A stretch of 13,826 nt of DNA from Anaerolineales bacterium UBA6131 (GCA_002435875.1 DIVN01000168.1:1-13826), one strand, 5' to 3'; positions 1-7,624 are shown, counted from the stretch's first letter. Program-made: numbers and translations. Notes: a model not told the origin generated them from the sequence alone.

Positions 1-207
1 GTGGATGTGCGCGTCACTGAAAGCCGGCAGCAGCATCGCCTGCCGCAAATCCACCCTGGTCGAGCGACTGCTCGACCAGGACGCCACCTCATCATCTAAT
101 CCTACGGCCAGGACACGCCCGGCACGCACAGCCACTGCTGCGGCCTGTGGCTGGCGCTTGTCCATCGTGTACACCCGGCCGTTGTGGAGGATCAAATCAG
201 CATCCAT
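1..207 (-). CDS. Amidohydrolase, YtcJ-like (Amidohydro_3), N-terminal fragment cut by window edge
   Basis: This is the first 69 codons of a metal-dependent amidohydrolase; the rest lies beyond base 1. The visible part reads MDADLILHNGRVYTMD, then the short beta-sandwich strands AVAVRAGRVLAVG, and ends in LLPAFSDAHIH. That final HxH is the first metal-binding motif of the amidohydrolase barrel, and the order 'NGRVYTMD ... GRVLAVG ... PAFSDAHIH' is characteristic of YtcJ-type proteins (known family knowledge). The ATG at 205-207 lies one base after the stop of the phospholipase gene, with GAGGGAG about 8 bases upstream inside that gene's end, so the two are probably translationally coupled. An 11-bp inverted repeat lies inside the coding region at 55-80. 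The substrate cannot be predicted; the family includes exoenzyme-like amidases and many uncharacterised members. Confidence 0.8.
   Translation of the reverse strand, partial: MDADLILHNGRVYTMDKRQPQAAAVAVRAGRVLAVGLDDEVASWSSSRSTRVDLRQAMLLPAFSDAHIH
55..80. repeat. Perfect 11-bp inverted repeat with 4-base loop inside amidohydrolase gene
   Basis: The arm CCTGGTCGAGC at 55-65 is exactly complementary to GCTCGACCAGG at 70-80, with the loop GACT. It lies inside an open reading frame and encodes a Ser/Arg-rich stretch (WSSSRSTR) just before the conserved segment leading to the HxH motif. A run this long is unlikely by chance at one site. Its role is unknown: it could be an mRNA hairpin, a protein-binding palindrome or a neutral feature. 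Confidence 0.6.
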
Positions 208-208
208 C

Positions 209-991
209 TCATTCTCCCTCAAGGTCGCGCAGCAGCTTCGGCAGCGCGGCTGCCATGGCCGCTCGTCCGCGTTCGATGATCTCTCTAACCTTACCGAGGT
301 CCGCGGGGCTAAACTCCCCGACTTCTGGCTGAACAACCAGCTCGGCGAGCTCAGCCTCGCGGCTGGTGTTGCGCAGCAACGTCATCAGGCTGAGGAACAG
401 GAGCTCCAGTCCACTCGCGGGGGCATGGCGTCGGCCGACCAGTCTGGCAGACAGGTCCACGGCTATCACATAGTCGGCCCCCAAATCCTTGGCCACCGAA
501 ACCGGCAGGTTGTTGATGATGCCGCCGTCGACCAACACATGGTCTTCGTCCTCGATTGGCGTAAATACCCCGGGAAGTGCACAGCTCGCACGCACGGCGG
601 GCGCGACTCGGCCCTCCCGGAACACAACCAGGCTATCGGTCAAGAGGTCAGCCGCCACTGTGGCGCAGCGCACTGGCAGATCCTCGAAGCGAACGTCGCC
701 CAACAGGTTGATGAGCAACTCCTCCAGGCGTGCGCCATCGAGAAAGCCCCTGCGCGGGAGGACTGGTCGGCCGACACGTGTCCAGTCGAGATGCAGAGCT
801 ATATCCTTCATCTCGTCCACGGGCATGCCCGCACAGTAGGCTGCCGCCACCACCGAGCCCGCGCTGGTCCCCACGACACAATAGGGTTGTACGTCGTGCG
901 CCTGCAGCACCTCAAGCACACCGACGTGTGCCGCCCCCAAAGCGGCACCGCCGCTCAGGGCCAATCCGATCCGCTTGGCTGAGCTGACCAT
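209..991 (-). CDS. Patatin-like phospholipase / serine esterase (RssA-type)
   Basis: This is a 260-aa patatin-fold lipid acyl hydrolase with a Ser-Asp catalytic dyad. The N-terminus has the glycine-rich oxyanion-hole loop LSGGAALGAAHVGVL (residues 12-26). The nucleophile elbow GTSAGS is at 41-46 with Ser43 as nucleophile. The catalytic Asp155 lies in VDGGIINNLPV. Length and motif order fit the small bacterial RssA/YchK group, which has no outer-membrane barrel and no visible signal peptide, so it should be cytoplasmic or membrane-associated. The ATG at 989-991 is chosen because GGAGGG (1002-1007) stands 10 bases upstream; an in-frame start at 1024 would add 11 residues and lacks such a site. 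A promoter candidate lies at 1113-1141. The gene is followed one base later by an amidohydrolase. The exact lipid substrate is unknown. Confidence 0.88.
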   Translation of the reverse strand: MVSSAKRIGLALSGGAALGAAHVGVLEVLQAHDVQPYCVVGTSAGSVVAAAYCAGMPVDEMKDIALHLDWTRVGRPVLPRRGFLDGARLEELLINLLGDVRFEDLPVRCATVAADLLTDSLVVFREGRVAPAVRASCALPGVFTPIEDEDHVLVDGGIINNLPVSVAKDLGADYVIAVDLSARLVGRRHAPASGLELLFLSLMTLLRNTSREAELAELVVQPEVGEFSPADLGKVREIIERGRAAMAAALPKLLRDLEGE

Positions 992-1112
992 CGATCCGTT
1001 TCCCTCCAGGCGATTGTGACACACCCACTACTTGTCGCGCTCGCCTAAGCATAACTCCACTCGCCAGGTTCTATGGAGCAGAGACGCGCCAGCTATCCTA
1101 AGCTCAAAGCCA

Positions 1113-1141
1113 ATTATAGCATAGCTAGCGGTGCCTCACAA
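1113..1141 (-). promoter_or_regulatory. Promoter candidate for the phospholipase-amidohydrolase pair
   Basis: Read on the minus strand there is a perfect -10 TATAAT (1113-1118) preceded by TG at the extended -10 position, and TTGTGA (1136-1141) 17 bases upstream as a 4/6 -35 match. It would give a leader of about 115 bases before the ATG at 991. It is back-to-back with the XPB promoter. Confidence 0.55.
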
Positions 1142-1225
1142 CGCGCTTTTGTGCCGTTCGGCGTTGAGCTACGGCCAAACTCGGCACGACCTGGGCCAAG
1201 AATGGGGCAATTTCGCTCGAGATAC

Positions 1226-1254
1226 TTGACTTGTGATATCCGGTTTGCTATACT
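1226..1254 (+). promoter_or_regulatory. Sigma70-type promoter of the XPB helicase operon
   Basis: TTGACT (1226-1231) and TATACT (1249-1254) are separated by exactly 17 bases, each one mismatch from consensus. The predicted start is near 1261, giving a leader of about 30 bases that includes AGGGGA (1277-1282), 8 bases before the GTG start of the helicase. No operator palindrome is obvious around it, so expression may be constitutive (inference). Confidence 0.7.
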
Positions 1255-1290
1255 AAGCGGATACTGTCACTGCGATAGGGGATCAACCAA

Positions 1291-3042
1291 GTGACCACCA
1301 CGGTTTCACAGCGTCCGCTGATTATACAGAGTGACAAGAGCATTCTGCTCGAGGTAGACAGCCCGGCCTTCGAGGCTGCACGCGATGCCCTGGCCGGCTT
1401 TGCCGACCTCGAGAAGAGCCCCGAGCACATCCACACCTATCGCATCACGCCCCTGTCCCTGTGGAATGCGGCCTCGAGTGGTCTCGGCGGCGATGCCGTC
1501 ATTGAGGCGCTGAAGCAGTACAGCAAGTATCCACTGCCTGCCAATGTTGAGACGGACATCCGCGAGTACCTGTCGCGCTATGGACGCCTGAAACTGGTGC
1601 GCCAGGGTGCGGACCTGGCGCTGATCTCGGATGATGTCGCGCTAATCCGAGAGATCGCGCGGCACCGAGAAATCCAGCCACATATCCTGGGACAGGCTGA
1701 CCCGCATCGCCTTACGGTGGATCCGGCACGGCGGGGGCACATCAAGCAGGCGCTGCTGGTCATCGGCTATCCGGCGGAGGATCTGGCCGGGTATGTCGAT
1801 GGTGCAGCACTCAGCTTTGAGCTGCGGCATACCAGTCGCCACGGGCGGGAGTTTTCTCTGCGAGGTTATCAGACCCAGGCGGCAGATGCATTCCACGCAG
1901 GCGGCGGGCCTGTCGGCGGCAGTGGCGTCATCGTCTTGCCTTGTGGCGCAGGCAAGACGATCGTAGGCATTGCGGCCATGCACAAGCTGCAGATGGCCAC
2001 CTTGATCCTTACTACCAACACCGTCGCGGCGCGCCAGTGGATGGACGAGCTCTTGGACAAGACCAGCCTCCAGGAGGATCAAGTCGGCGAATACAGCGGC
2101 TTGCGCAAGCAGGTGCGCCCGGTCACGGTGGCTACCTACCAGATCATGACCTACGGGCGCAAGCTGGGGAAAGGTCACAATGGCAAAGGTAGTCAGTTCC
2201 CGCACCTGGCGCTCTTCAATGAGCAGAATTGGGGACTGATCATCTACGACGAGGTGCACTTGCTGCCGGCGCCCGTCTTTCGCGTGACCGCCGAGATTCA
2301 GGCCCGCAGACGACTTGGACTAACGGCTACGTTGGTGCGCGAGGATGGCCGACAAGGCGATGTGTTCTCCCTCATCGGGCCCAAGAAGTACGATGCCCCC
2401 TGGAAGGACCTCGAACAGCAAGGCTGGATCGCCGTGGCCGAGTGTCACGAAGTGCGCATTCCTCTGCCGGACGAGATGCGCCTGGACTATGCTTTGGCAG
2501 ATGGGCAGGAGAGATACCGCCTAGCAGCAGAAAACCCACGCAAACTGGACGTCTTGGCCAAGCTGGTAGAAAAGCACAGCCAGGATAGCATCCTGATTAT
2601 CGGCATGTACCTCAGTCAACTGCAGCACATCGCACGCGAGTACCACTGGCCGCTCATCACCGGGCAAACCGGGGTGCGCGAGCGTCAGAGGCTGTACGAT
2701 GCGTTTCGGCGTGGCGAGATCCGCTGCCTTGTTGTCTCGAAAGTGGGCAACTTTGCCATCGACTTGCCCGACGCCAACGTAGCCATCCAGGTCTCGGGCA
2801 CCTTCGGCTCCCGGCAAGAGGAGGCCCAGAGACTGGGGCGGATTCTGCGTCCCAAGGAACAGAGCCTGCTCGCCCACTTTTACGGGTTGGTTAGCCGAGA
2901 CAGCGTGGACCAGAGCTTTGCGGCAAAACGGCAGCTGTTCCTCACGGAGCAAGGCTATCACTATGAGATCATCTACGAAGATGAAATAGACGATTGGCAC
3001 CCTCGTCGCCACTCCGTGGTTGACGGCAGTTGTGAGGCATAG
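1291..3042 (+). CDS. xpb: XPB-type (ERCC3/Rad25-like) superfamily 2 DNA helicase
   Basis: This 583-aa protein is an ATP-dependent DNA helicase/translocase related to eukaryotic TFIIH subunit XPB. Residues 1-110 form the XPB N-terminal domain. Then come RGYQTQA (191-197), Walker A PCGAGKT (217-223), DEVH (320-323), TAT (345-347), and the XPB-specific RED triplet at 350-352. The second RecA lobe has VVSKVGNFAIDLPDA (481-495) and arginine-finger motif VI QRLGRILR (513-520). All catalytic motifs are intact and length is close to other bacterial XPBs. The GTG start has AGGGGA 8 bases upstream and a strong promoter. The stop codon directly abuts the next gene's GTG. Archaeal XPB partners with the nuclease Bax1, which is absent here; two helicase-associated proteins follow instead. 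The likely role is DNA repair or remodelling; the exact pathway in bacteria is not settled. Confidence 0.95.
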   Translation: MTTTVSQRPLIIQSDKSILLEVDSPAFEAARDALAGFADLEKSPEHIHTYRITPLSLWNAASSGLGGDAVIEALKQYSKYPLPANVETDIREYLSRYGRLKLVRQGADLALISDDVALIREIARHREIQPHILGQADPHRLTVDPARRGHIKQALLVIGYPAEDLAGYVDGAALSFELRHTSRHGREFSLRGYQTQAADAFHAGGGPVGGSGVIVLPCGAGKTIVGIAAMHKLQMATLILTTNTVAARQWMDELLDKTSLQEDQVGEYSGLRKQVRPVTVATYQIMTYGRKLGKGHNGKGSQFPHLALFNEQNWGLIIYDEVHLLPAPVFRVTAEIQARRRLGLTATLVREDGRQGDVFSLIGPKKYDAPWKDLEQQGWIAVAECHEVRIPLPDEMRLDYALADGQERYRLAAENPRKLDVLAKLVEKHSQDSILIIGMYLSQLQHIAREYHWPLITGQTGVRERQRLYDAFRRGEIRCLVVSKVGNFAIDLPDANVAIQVSGTFGSRQEEAQRLGRILRPKEQSLLAHFYGLVSRDSVDQSFAAKRQLFLTEQGYHYEIIYEDEIDDWHPRRHSVVDGSCEA

Positions 3043-4953
3043 GTGTTGACACTCTCCAGATCGGCAAATGCACACTTTGCGGGGACGGCCTATGATGGTA
3101 GCCTCGGTACTCTGCTGCGTGAGCTCACATTGAGCGATCTTCGCGAGGTCGCCCGTCAGCGCGGTTGGGCCAACGGCCTGTCGGACAAGGCGGAGCTTCA
3201 GGCGCTGATTGAGCGGAGTGTCGCTGACCCTACTGAGGTGGCGCGAGCGGTGCTCTCCATGCCCGACAACCTGCGCGGCGCGCTAACCGGCGCCTTTGTG
3301 GCCGATGATGGCAATGGCATTACCCCGGCGGCACTGGCTCGCGTGCTGTCAGCACTGCGTGGAGCCGAAGTGAAACCCGTGGAGGCTGCCGCTGACCTGC
3401 GCGACCTGCAGCGGTGGGGGCTGGTCTTTCCCTGGCATCCGCTGGGGCACAGCCAGAGATATCTGTTCCCCACGCAGATTCAGCGGCTCGTACCCGAGCT
3501 GCCTTCGTGGTGTGAGAAGCTGGAGTTGCAGCCTGCCGGCCAACTTACCGTGAGCTCGCCAGAGTCCTGGCTGCGTGCGCTGGAGCAGGTAGTGGCCAGA
3601 CTGGCGAAGCACCCCGCTGCCCTGCGAGAGCCCGCCGGACATCCCGAGGAAAGGAAGCTACAGGCCTTTGTTGGCGACTGGCCATTCGATGCCGAGGACC
3701 TCCGTGGCCGCCTCGCGCGAACAGGCGCGCGCAGCAGCCAGCTCTCGCCGATTTGGCCCATGCCCGCTCCGGAAAGCCAACTCAAGGAAAAGTCAATGCA
3801 GGCTATCGTTGAGGCGACCGGGGTAGACGCCGAAAAGCTGGAGTTCATCCTCAGTATACTCCGCGAACTGGGGCTCACCGAAATCGTAGATGGGCGGCTG
3901 CACGTCAGGCAACGCCACTGGCAGGGCTTTCAGGCGGAATCGCCGCAGGCGAGACATGCCAGGTGCGAGAAAGCCTATCTGGCGCTCGCAAGCTGGAGCG
4001 AGTTCGATATGCTGTTGCGTAAGGACAGCCGCTTGCTTGTGCAGCGTAACGTCAACCTGCCCTACACCTATGAACGGTTTCGTTCGGATCTGCTGCTGCT
4101 CAGGTTGATCCTGCTGCGCTTGCTGAGTACCGCTGGACAGCGCTGTTGGTGTCGCATGGACAACTTGCATACAGCGCTGCGCACTTTGTGGCCGGAGTTC
4201 ACCCCTTTGCCCCTGTCCTCCGAGGCGAACCAACCTGCGCAGGCCTTCGCACTCGCCTGGGAATTGGTATGGCGGGCAGGGCCAAGTGTACTGCAAGGAA
4301 GCTCCGCCGAGGAGTGGATGGCAGCGCAAGGCTCTATGCTGCGCACCATCGTGGAGGGCCCGCTGAGCTGGCTCGGCATGGCCGACTATGTGCAGCGAGG
4401 CGAGCGTAACGTCGCCGTGCGCCTTCGCGGACTCGCTGATCTCCTCTGGCAGAGGCCGAACCACAATGCGGGTGCGCAAGGCACCGCGCTCGCGATCCAT
4501 GCGGACGGTCTTGGCATTGGCGTGCCCGTGCGCGCCCTGTCACCGCAGGGCAACGTCTTCCTCGGCAGTATTGCCCGAGTAGACCAGACAGATCAGGCCT
4601 GCATCCACTATCAGCTGGATCTTGCTCGAGCCTATGAGACATTCGCCCAACGCACGCTGGATGAGCTTGTTGCGGACTGGCAACGCCTGATCGCGGTGCC
4701 GATGCCCACCGCCATGTCCGAGGCCCTACAACGGTGGTGGGACCAGTACGGTCAGATCCATCTGTACGAGGATCTGGCACTGATCGAGCTCAAGGACGGC
4801 ATCACGGCTCAGGAACTGGAGGCGAGCACTTCAGTGGGCACCAGTATGGTGGTCAGGCTGTCGCCGACCGTGTTTGCTGTGCCTGACTCTGCGGCTGATA
4901 GCCTGATCCAGGAACTGACGGCCAAGGGCTATATGCCCAAGGAACTGACGTAA
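3043..4953 (+). CDS. Helicase-associated (XPB accessory) protein, winged-helix plus Helicase_C_3-like
   Basis: This 636-aa protein has no enzymatic motif that I can see. Residues 27-58 (LTLSDLREVARQRG ... SDKAELQALIE) resemble a SAP/Rho-N-like DNA-binding helical unit. Residues 60-127 look like a winged-helix pair of the kind in actinobacterial helicase-associated proteins. The middle contains GPLSWLGMAD (439-448). The C-terminus, about 481-634, resembles the Helicase_C_3 / XPB subunit-3 fold and ends in VVRLSPTVFAVPD followed by a helix. The following gene shares this architecture, so they are paralogues by eye. The GTG start sits immediately after the helicase stop, with GTGAGG 5 bases upstream inside the helicase gene, implying coupled translation and a matched amount of protein. 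Inference: a DNA-binding or regulatory partner of the helicase. A TTG at 3046 is an alternative start. Confidence 0.75.
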   Translation: MLTLSRSANAHFAGTAYDGSLGTLLRELTLSDLREVARQRGWANGLSDKAELQALIERSVADPTEVARAVLSMPDNLRGALTGAFVADDGNGITPAALARVLSALRGAEVKPVEAAADLRDLQRWGLVFPWHPLGHSQRYLFPTQIQRLVPELPSWCEKLELQPAGQLTVSSPESWLRALEQVVARLAKHPAALREPAGHPEERKLQAFVGDWPFDAEDLRGRLARTGARSSQLSPIWPMPAPESQLKEKSMQAIVEATGVDAEKLEFILSILRELGLTEIVDGRLHVRQRHWQGFQAESPQARHARCEKAYLALASWSEFDMLLRKDSRLLVQRNVNLPYTYERFRSDLLLLRLILLRLLSTAGQRCWCRMDNLHTALRTLWPEFTPLPLSSEANQPAQAFALAWELVWRAGPSVLQGSSAEEWMAAQGSMLRTIVEGPLSWLGMADYVQRGERNVAVRLRGLADLLWQRPNHNAGAQGTALAIHADGLGIGVPVRALSPQGNVFLGSIARVDQTDQACIHYQLDLARAYETFAQRTLDELVADWQRLIAVPMPTAMSEALQRWWDQYGQIHLYEDLALIELKDGITAQELEASTSVGTSMVVRLSPTVFAVPDSAADSLIQELTAKGYMPKELT

Positions 4954-4958
4954 CATCC

Positions 4959-6731
4959 GTGGAACAGGGAAAGCGGCGCGTGCGTACAAGACCACCAACC
5001 TTGCCTCCCATCGAATGGGAGCACTCCGCTCTGCCAGGTGCACCCGCGGAGACCAGTACTGCCTGGGCACAGAAGGACCTGCTGCTCTACTGGAGCACCG
5101 TTCGAAGTCAGCCACTGACGCTCTCACAAGACAGGCTCGTTCGCAAGCGTGCGCTGGTCAACCTTAACCGCCAACTGCTGGCCCCGGATCTGACACTGGA
5201 GCGGGCCGCAGACGAGCGCGAAGCTGCACGTCTCTACTTCCTGCGCATCTTGTTACAGGGCTTGGGTCTTCTCGCCGAGCGCGGGCCCGAGCTGGTCGCC
5301 TGCGGAAAGTGGGAGGAGATGCCCTCGTATTGGGAACTTTCCGTTGTGCAGCGAGCCACCGCCTGCCTGGCCGTGTGGCAGCGCACTCAGCGCTGGCATG
5401 AACTGCACAACCTGCGCCTCTCAGCCTTCGATCTTGACCTGGTACAGGCACGCCGCAGATTGCTGAACGCACTGCGCGACGTGCCGGCCAATCGTTGGAT
5501 TTCCGCAGAACGCCTGTTGAGCCGTCTGCAGCTCATGAGCCCGCGACTGCTCTTTGCGAATTCCGACGCCTCAAGCGCCAAACATGGCGGATCTGCGGAC
5601 GCGCACGCACCACACAGCAATCGCCTGGATGACATCGAGGCGGCCTTTGTGGGTGCAGTACTGAGCGGGCCTGTGCATTGGTTGGGGTTGGTCGACATCA
5701 CAACCGTTGCTGATCGCCTCCTGGCTGTGCGGATTAACCCCAGCGGAGCCTATGCGCTGAACATGAGCACGGAAGAGCCGCCCGATGAGCCAGGCCGAGT
5801 GGTAGTACAGGCGGACTTTCACATCTACGCCCTTGGCTCCGTGCAAGATGCTGTGCTGGCCAGCCTGGAGAGATTCGCGCAGCGTCTGAAAGCAGAGCGG
5901 GGGTCTTTCGAGTACCAATTGAGCCGCGACACGGTCTACCAGGCGCAACGACGTGGTCTGACCATCTCGGAAATCGCCGGGTTTCTCGATCAGCACGCGG
6001 CTTTCACTGTTCCTCAGAATGTGCAACGATCCTTGCAGGAGTGGGATGAGCAGCACGAGCGAATCGTCGTCCGCCGGCACGTGGCGCTCTGCGAGACTGC
6101 AGATGCTGCGCTGCTTGACCGGCTGTGGTCCGACCATACGCTGCGCCTGCACCTGGAGCGAAGGGCCACCCCAAGCGTCGCCGTCATTCGACCCGGACAG
6201 CGTGTTGCCTTACAGGACGCGTTGCTGCGCCAAGAATTGCTGCCTACCGTCTCACCGGGTGGGGGGCAGTGTGTGAACCGCTTGCATATTATGGACGACG
6301 GCGAACTGCGACCAATACACGCCGGACCCGATTTGCTGCTGCATGCTTGCCTTCGGCACCTGGCAGAATACCGTGAGCGTCGATACTATCTGACTCAGGA
6401 GGCTGTTGAGCGAGCATTGGCAAGCGGTATGCGACTTGCGCAGCTACTGGAGCAACTGGAGACAGTGCATCACGGCCCACTGCCAGACGAGTGGAAAGAA
6501 CGCGTCAGACAGTGGGGACACCGTGTCACCAAAGCACACCTGCGCGAGACAGTGTTGCTTGAGCTACAGGATGCGCAAGCCGCAAGTGATCTACTGGCAG
6601 ACCCGCGACTGGGGAGCCTGCTCGCGGCGTTCCCAGGCGATCCTTCCGGCAGGCAGCTGCTTGTACGGACCAGCGACCTTGACCTGCTGCGCCAAGGGTT
6701 GCAGGAGAGGGGCATTCAGCTCACTCAGTGA
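4959..6731 (+). CDS. Helicase-associated protein with duplicated Helicase_C_3-like domain
   Basis: This 590-aa protein is the third gene of the XPB operon. It has no catalytic motif that I recognise. Residues 1-230 are helical and Arg/Leu-rich, then GPVHWLGLVD (237-246) matches the preceding protein's GPLSWLGMAD. Residues 281-433 carry a Helicase_C_3 signature: VVVQADFHIYALG, then YQLSRDTVYQAQRRGLTI, VPQNVQRSLQEW and SVAVIRPGQRVALQDALL. Residues 441-590 repeat the same order: YYLTQEAVERALASGM, PLPDEWKERVRQW, then QLLVRTSDLDLLRQGL. A similar domain in actinobacterial proteins is encoded beside XPB (known family context). The GTG at 4959 lies 5 bases after the previous stop but its nearest purine run is 14 bases away; GTG at 4980, preceded by AGGGAAAG, may be the true start. 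Inference: a partner of the helicase, possibly binding DNA or bridging proteins. Confidence 0.75.
   Translation: MEQGKRRVRTRPPTLPPIEWEHSALPGAPAETSTAWAQKDLLLYWSTVRSQPLTLSQDRLVRKRALVNLNRQLLAPDLTLERAADEREAARLYFLRILLQGLGLLAERGPELVACGKWEEMPSYWELSVVQRATACLAVWQRTQRWHELHNLRLSAFDLDLVQARRRLLNALRDVPANRWISAERLLSRLQLMSPRLLFANSDASSAKHGGSADAHAPHSNRLDDIEAAFVGAVLSGPVHWLGLVDITTVADRLLAVRINPSGAYALNMSTEEPPDEPGRVVVQADFHIYALGSVQDAVLASLERFAQRLKAERGSFEYQLSRDTVYQAQRRGLTISEIAGFLDQHAAFTVPQNVQRSLQEWDEQHERIVVRRHVALCETADAALLDRLWSDHTLRLHLERRATPSVAVIRPGQRVALQDALLRQELLPTVSPGGGQCVNRLHIMDDGELRPIHAGPDLLLHACLRHLAEYRERRYYLTQEAVERALASGMRLAQLLEQLETVHHGPLPDEWKERVRQWGHRVTKAHLRETVLLELQDAQAASDLLADPRLGSLLAAFPGDPSGRQLLVRTSDLDLLRQGLQERGIQLTQ
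5799..6728 (+). repeat. Intragenic protein-level tandem duplication (two ~150-aa modules)
   Basis: Residues 281-433 (5799-6257) and 441-590 (6279-6728) of the third operon gene align by eye in the same order: a beta strand with ALG or RPI, a helix ending FAQRLKAER or LAEYRER, then YQLS or YYLT, GLTISEIAGFL or GMRLAQLLEQL, a Pro-rich turn, EW or QW, VALCETADAALLDRLWSD or VLLELQDAQAASDLLADP, and IRPGQ or VRTSD before a final Leu-rich helix. Identity is low, so the duplication is old. A third copy ends the preceding gene. Confidence 0.6.
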
Positions 6732-6818
6732 ACGGGCTCGGACGGCCATAACCAGGGCGGGAGACGGCGCACAAGCGGGCAACGAGCAAAGGCCACGATG
6801 GCGGTTGGCGGAAAGAGA

Positions 6819-6847
6819 GCGCTGCTGGAGATGTGTTCCAGCAGCGC
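6819..6847. terminator. Perfect 11-bp hairpin between convergent operons
   Basis: GCGCTGCTGGA (6819-6829) pairs exactly with TCCAGCAGCGC (6837-6847) around a 7-base loop. It sits 88 bases after the XPB operon's last stop and 29 bases beyond the stop of the facing acyltransferase gene, so it could serve both strands. Neither side has a convincing T-run, so it may be a terminator of weak type or an mRNA 3'-end stabiliser. Confidence 0.55.
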
Positions 6848-6876
6848 ATGATTGTGCGGAGAGGTAGTTCAGTTGC

Positions 6877-7617
6877 TCAGGCAGCGATGCCAGTGGACGG
6901 ACCCGTTCGCACCCCGCCTGTCCGCAACAGATTGCTGGTCGCCGGAGGCTCAAAGTGCAGGTAGCATTCCGTAGCCTGGCTTAGGTCAGCATACACGCCG
7001 CGGTATTCAGGAGGCAGAAGCGCCGCCAGCTGATACATGATCTCGTCGGCGATCTGCTGGCGAGTCTCTGCCGACACTGGGCCGGGATCCGTGCGCACAG
7101 AGAAGGGCTGTCCGACGACGATGTGAAAGTCCGTGCGCCGCAGGTGAGTCCACCTGCGGCGGTACTGCTCGCCCCCATAGAACACCAGAGGAAGCAGGGG
7201 CGCCTTGGTCTTGGTGGCCAACAATACGATGCCGGGCTTGCCGCGCTGCAGGCGGCCATGGTTGCTGCGCGTTCCTTCCGGTGCGATGCCGAGGATGTCA
7301 CCGCCCTGCAGCACCGCCAGCGCCTTGCGTACCGCTGTGATGTCGAATTCGCCACGGTGCACAGGGATGCCTTGAGCCATGTTGAACAGGTAGCCCATCA
7401 GCGGATTATTCCAGGTCTCGGCCTTAGCCAGTGTTGTGATGCGGCGCGGCTGCAGATGGCTGTACAGGACTGGCACTTCAAGAAAGTTGACGTGGTTGGT
7501 GGTGAGAATGAAGGGTCCCGTTTGGGGCACTTTCGTCAGCTCAGCATCGTGCACGTGACACAGTGTGCGCGTGATCCCCCTGACTGCGGATGTTACGACT
7601 TGCTTGCTACTTAGCAT
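6877..7617 (-). CDS. plsC: PlsC-type lysophospholipid acyltransferase
   Basis: This 246-aa membrane-associated enzyme is expected to acylate lysophosphatidic acid (1-acylglycerol-3-phosphate) to phosphatidic acid. Motif I is NHVNFLE (41-47), so the usual NHxxxxD ends in Glu. The block AQGIPVHRGEFD corresponds to motif II, EGTRS (114-118) is motif III, and VVGQPF (167-172) matches motif IV. Length is normal for the family. The ATG at 7615-7617 is preferred, with GAGG 5 bases upstream and the lipid-kinase stop only 7 bases away; a TTG at 7638 would overlap that gene. It is the last gene of the minus-strand block and ends in front of the hairpin. Substrate choice within the family (lyso-PA or another lysolipid) cannot be told from sequence. 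Confidence 0.9.
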   Translation of the reverse strand: MLSSKQVVTSAVRGITRTLCHVHDAELTKVPQTGPFILTTNHVNFLEVPVLYSHLQPRRITTLAKAETWNNPLMGYLFNMAQGIPVHRGEFDITAVRKALAVLQGGDILGIAPEGTRSNHGRLQRGKPGIVLLATKTKAPLLPLVFYGGEQYRRRWTHLRRTDFHIVVGQPFSVRTDPGPVSAETRQQIADEIMYQLAALLPPEYRGVYADLSQATECYLHFEPPATSNLLRTGGVRTGPSTGIAA

Positions 7618-7624
7618 TGCCTCC

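Noticed and set aside
5..982. 325-codon plus-strand frame over the phospholipase and amidohydrolase
   Set aside because: It is antisense to two recognised genes, with low-complexity composition and no motif.
1642..2259. 205-codon open frame on the minus strand opposite XPB
   Set aside because: It is antisense to conserved helicase motifs and has no recognisable protein or start signal; it is a shadow of high-GC coding bias.
4911..4950. 10-base direct repeat GGAACTGACG at 4911-4920 and 4941-4950
   Set aside because: It is a coding repeat giving (Q/K)ELT twice at the end of the second operon protein; too short to mean more than chance or a small duplication.
1291..6731. Whole XPB operon as a known phage-defence system
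   Set aside because: There is no nuclease, methyltransferase, Sir2, TIR or other effector in the operon, so calling it DISARM, BREX or similar is not supported.
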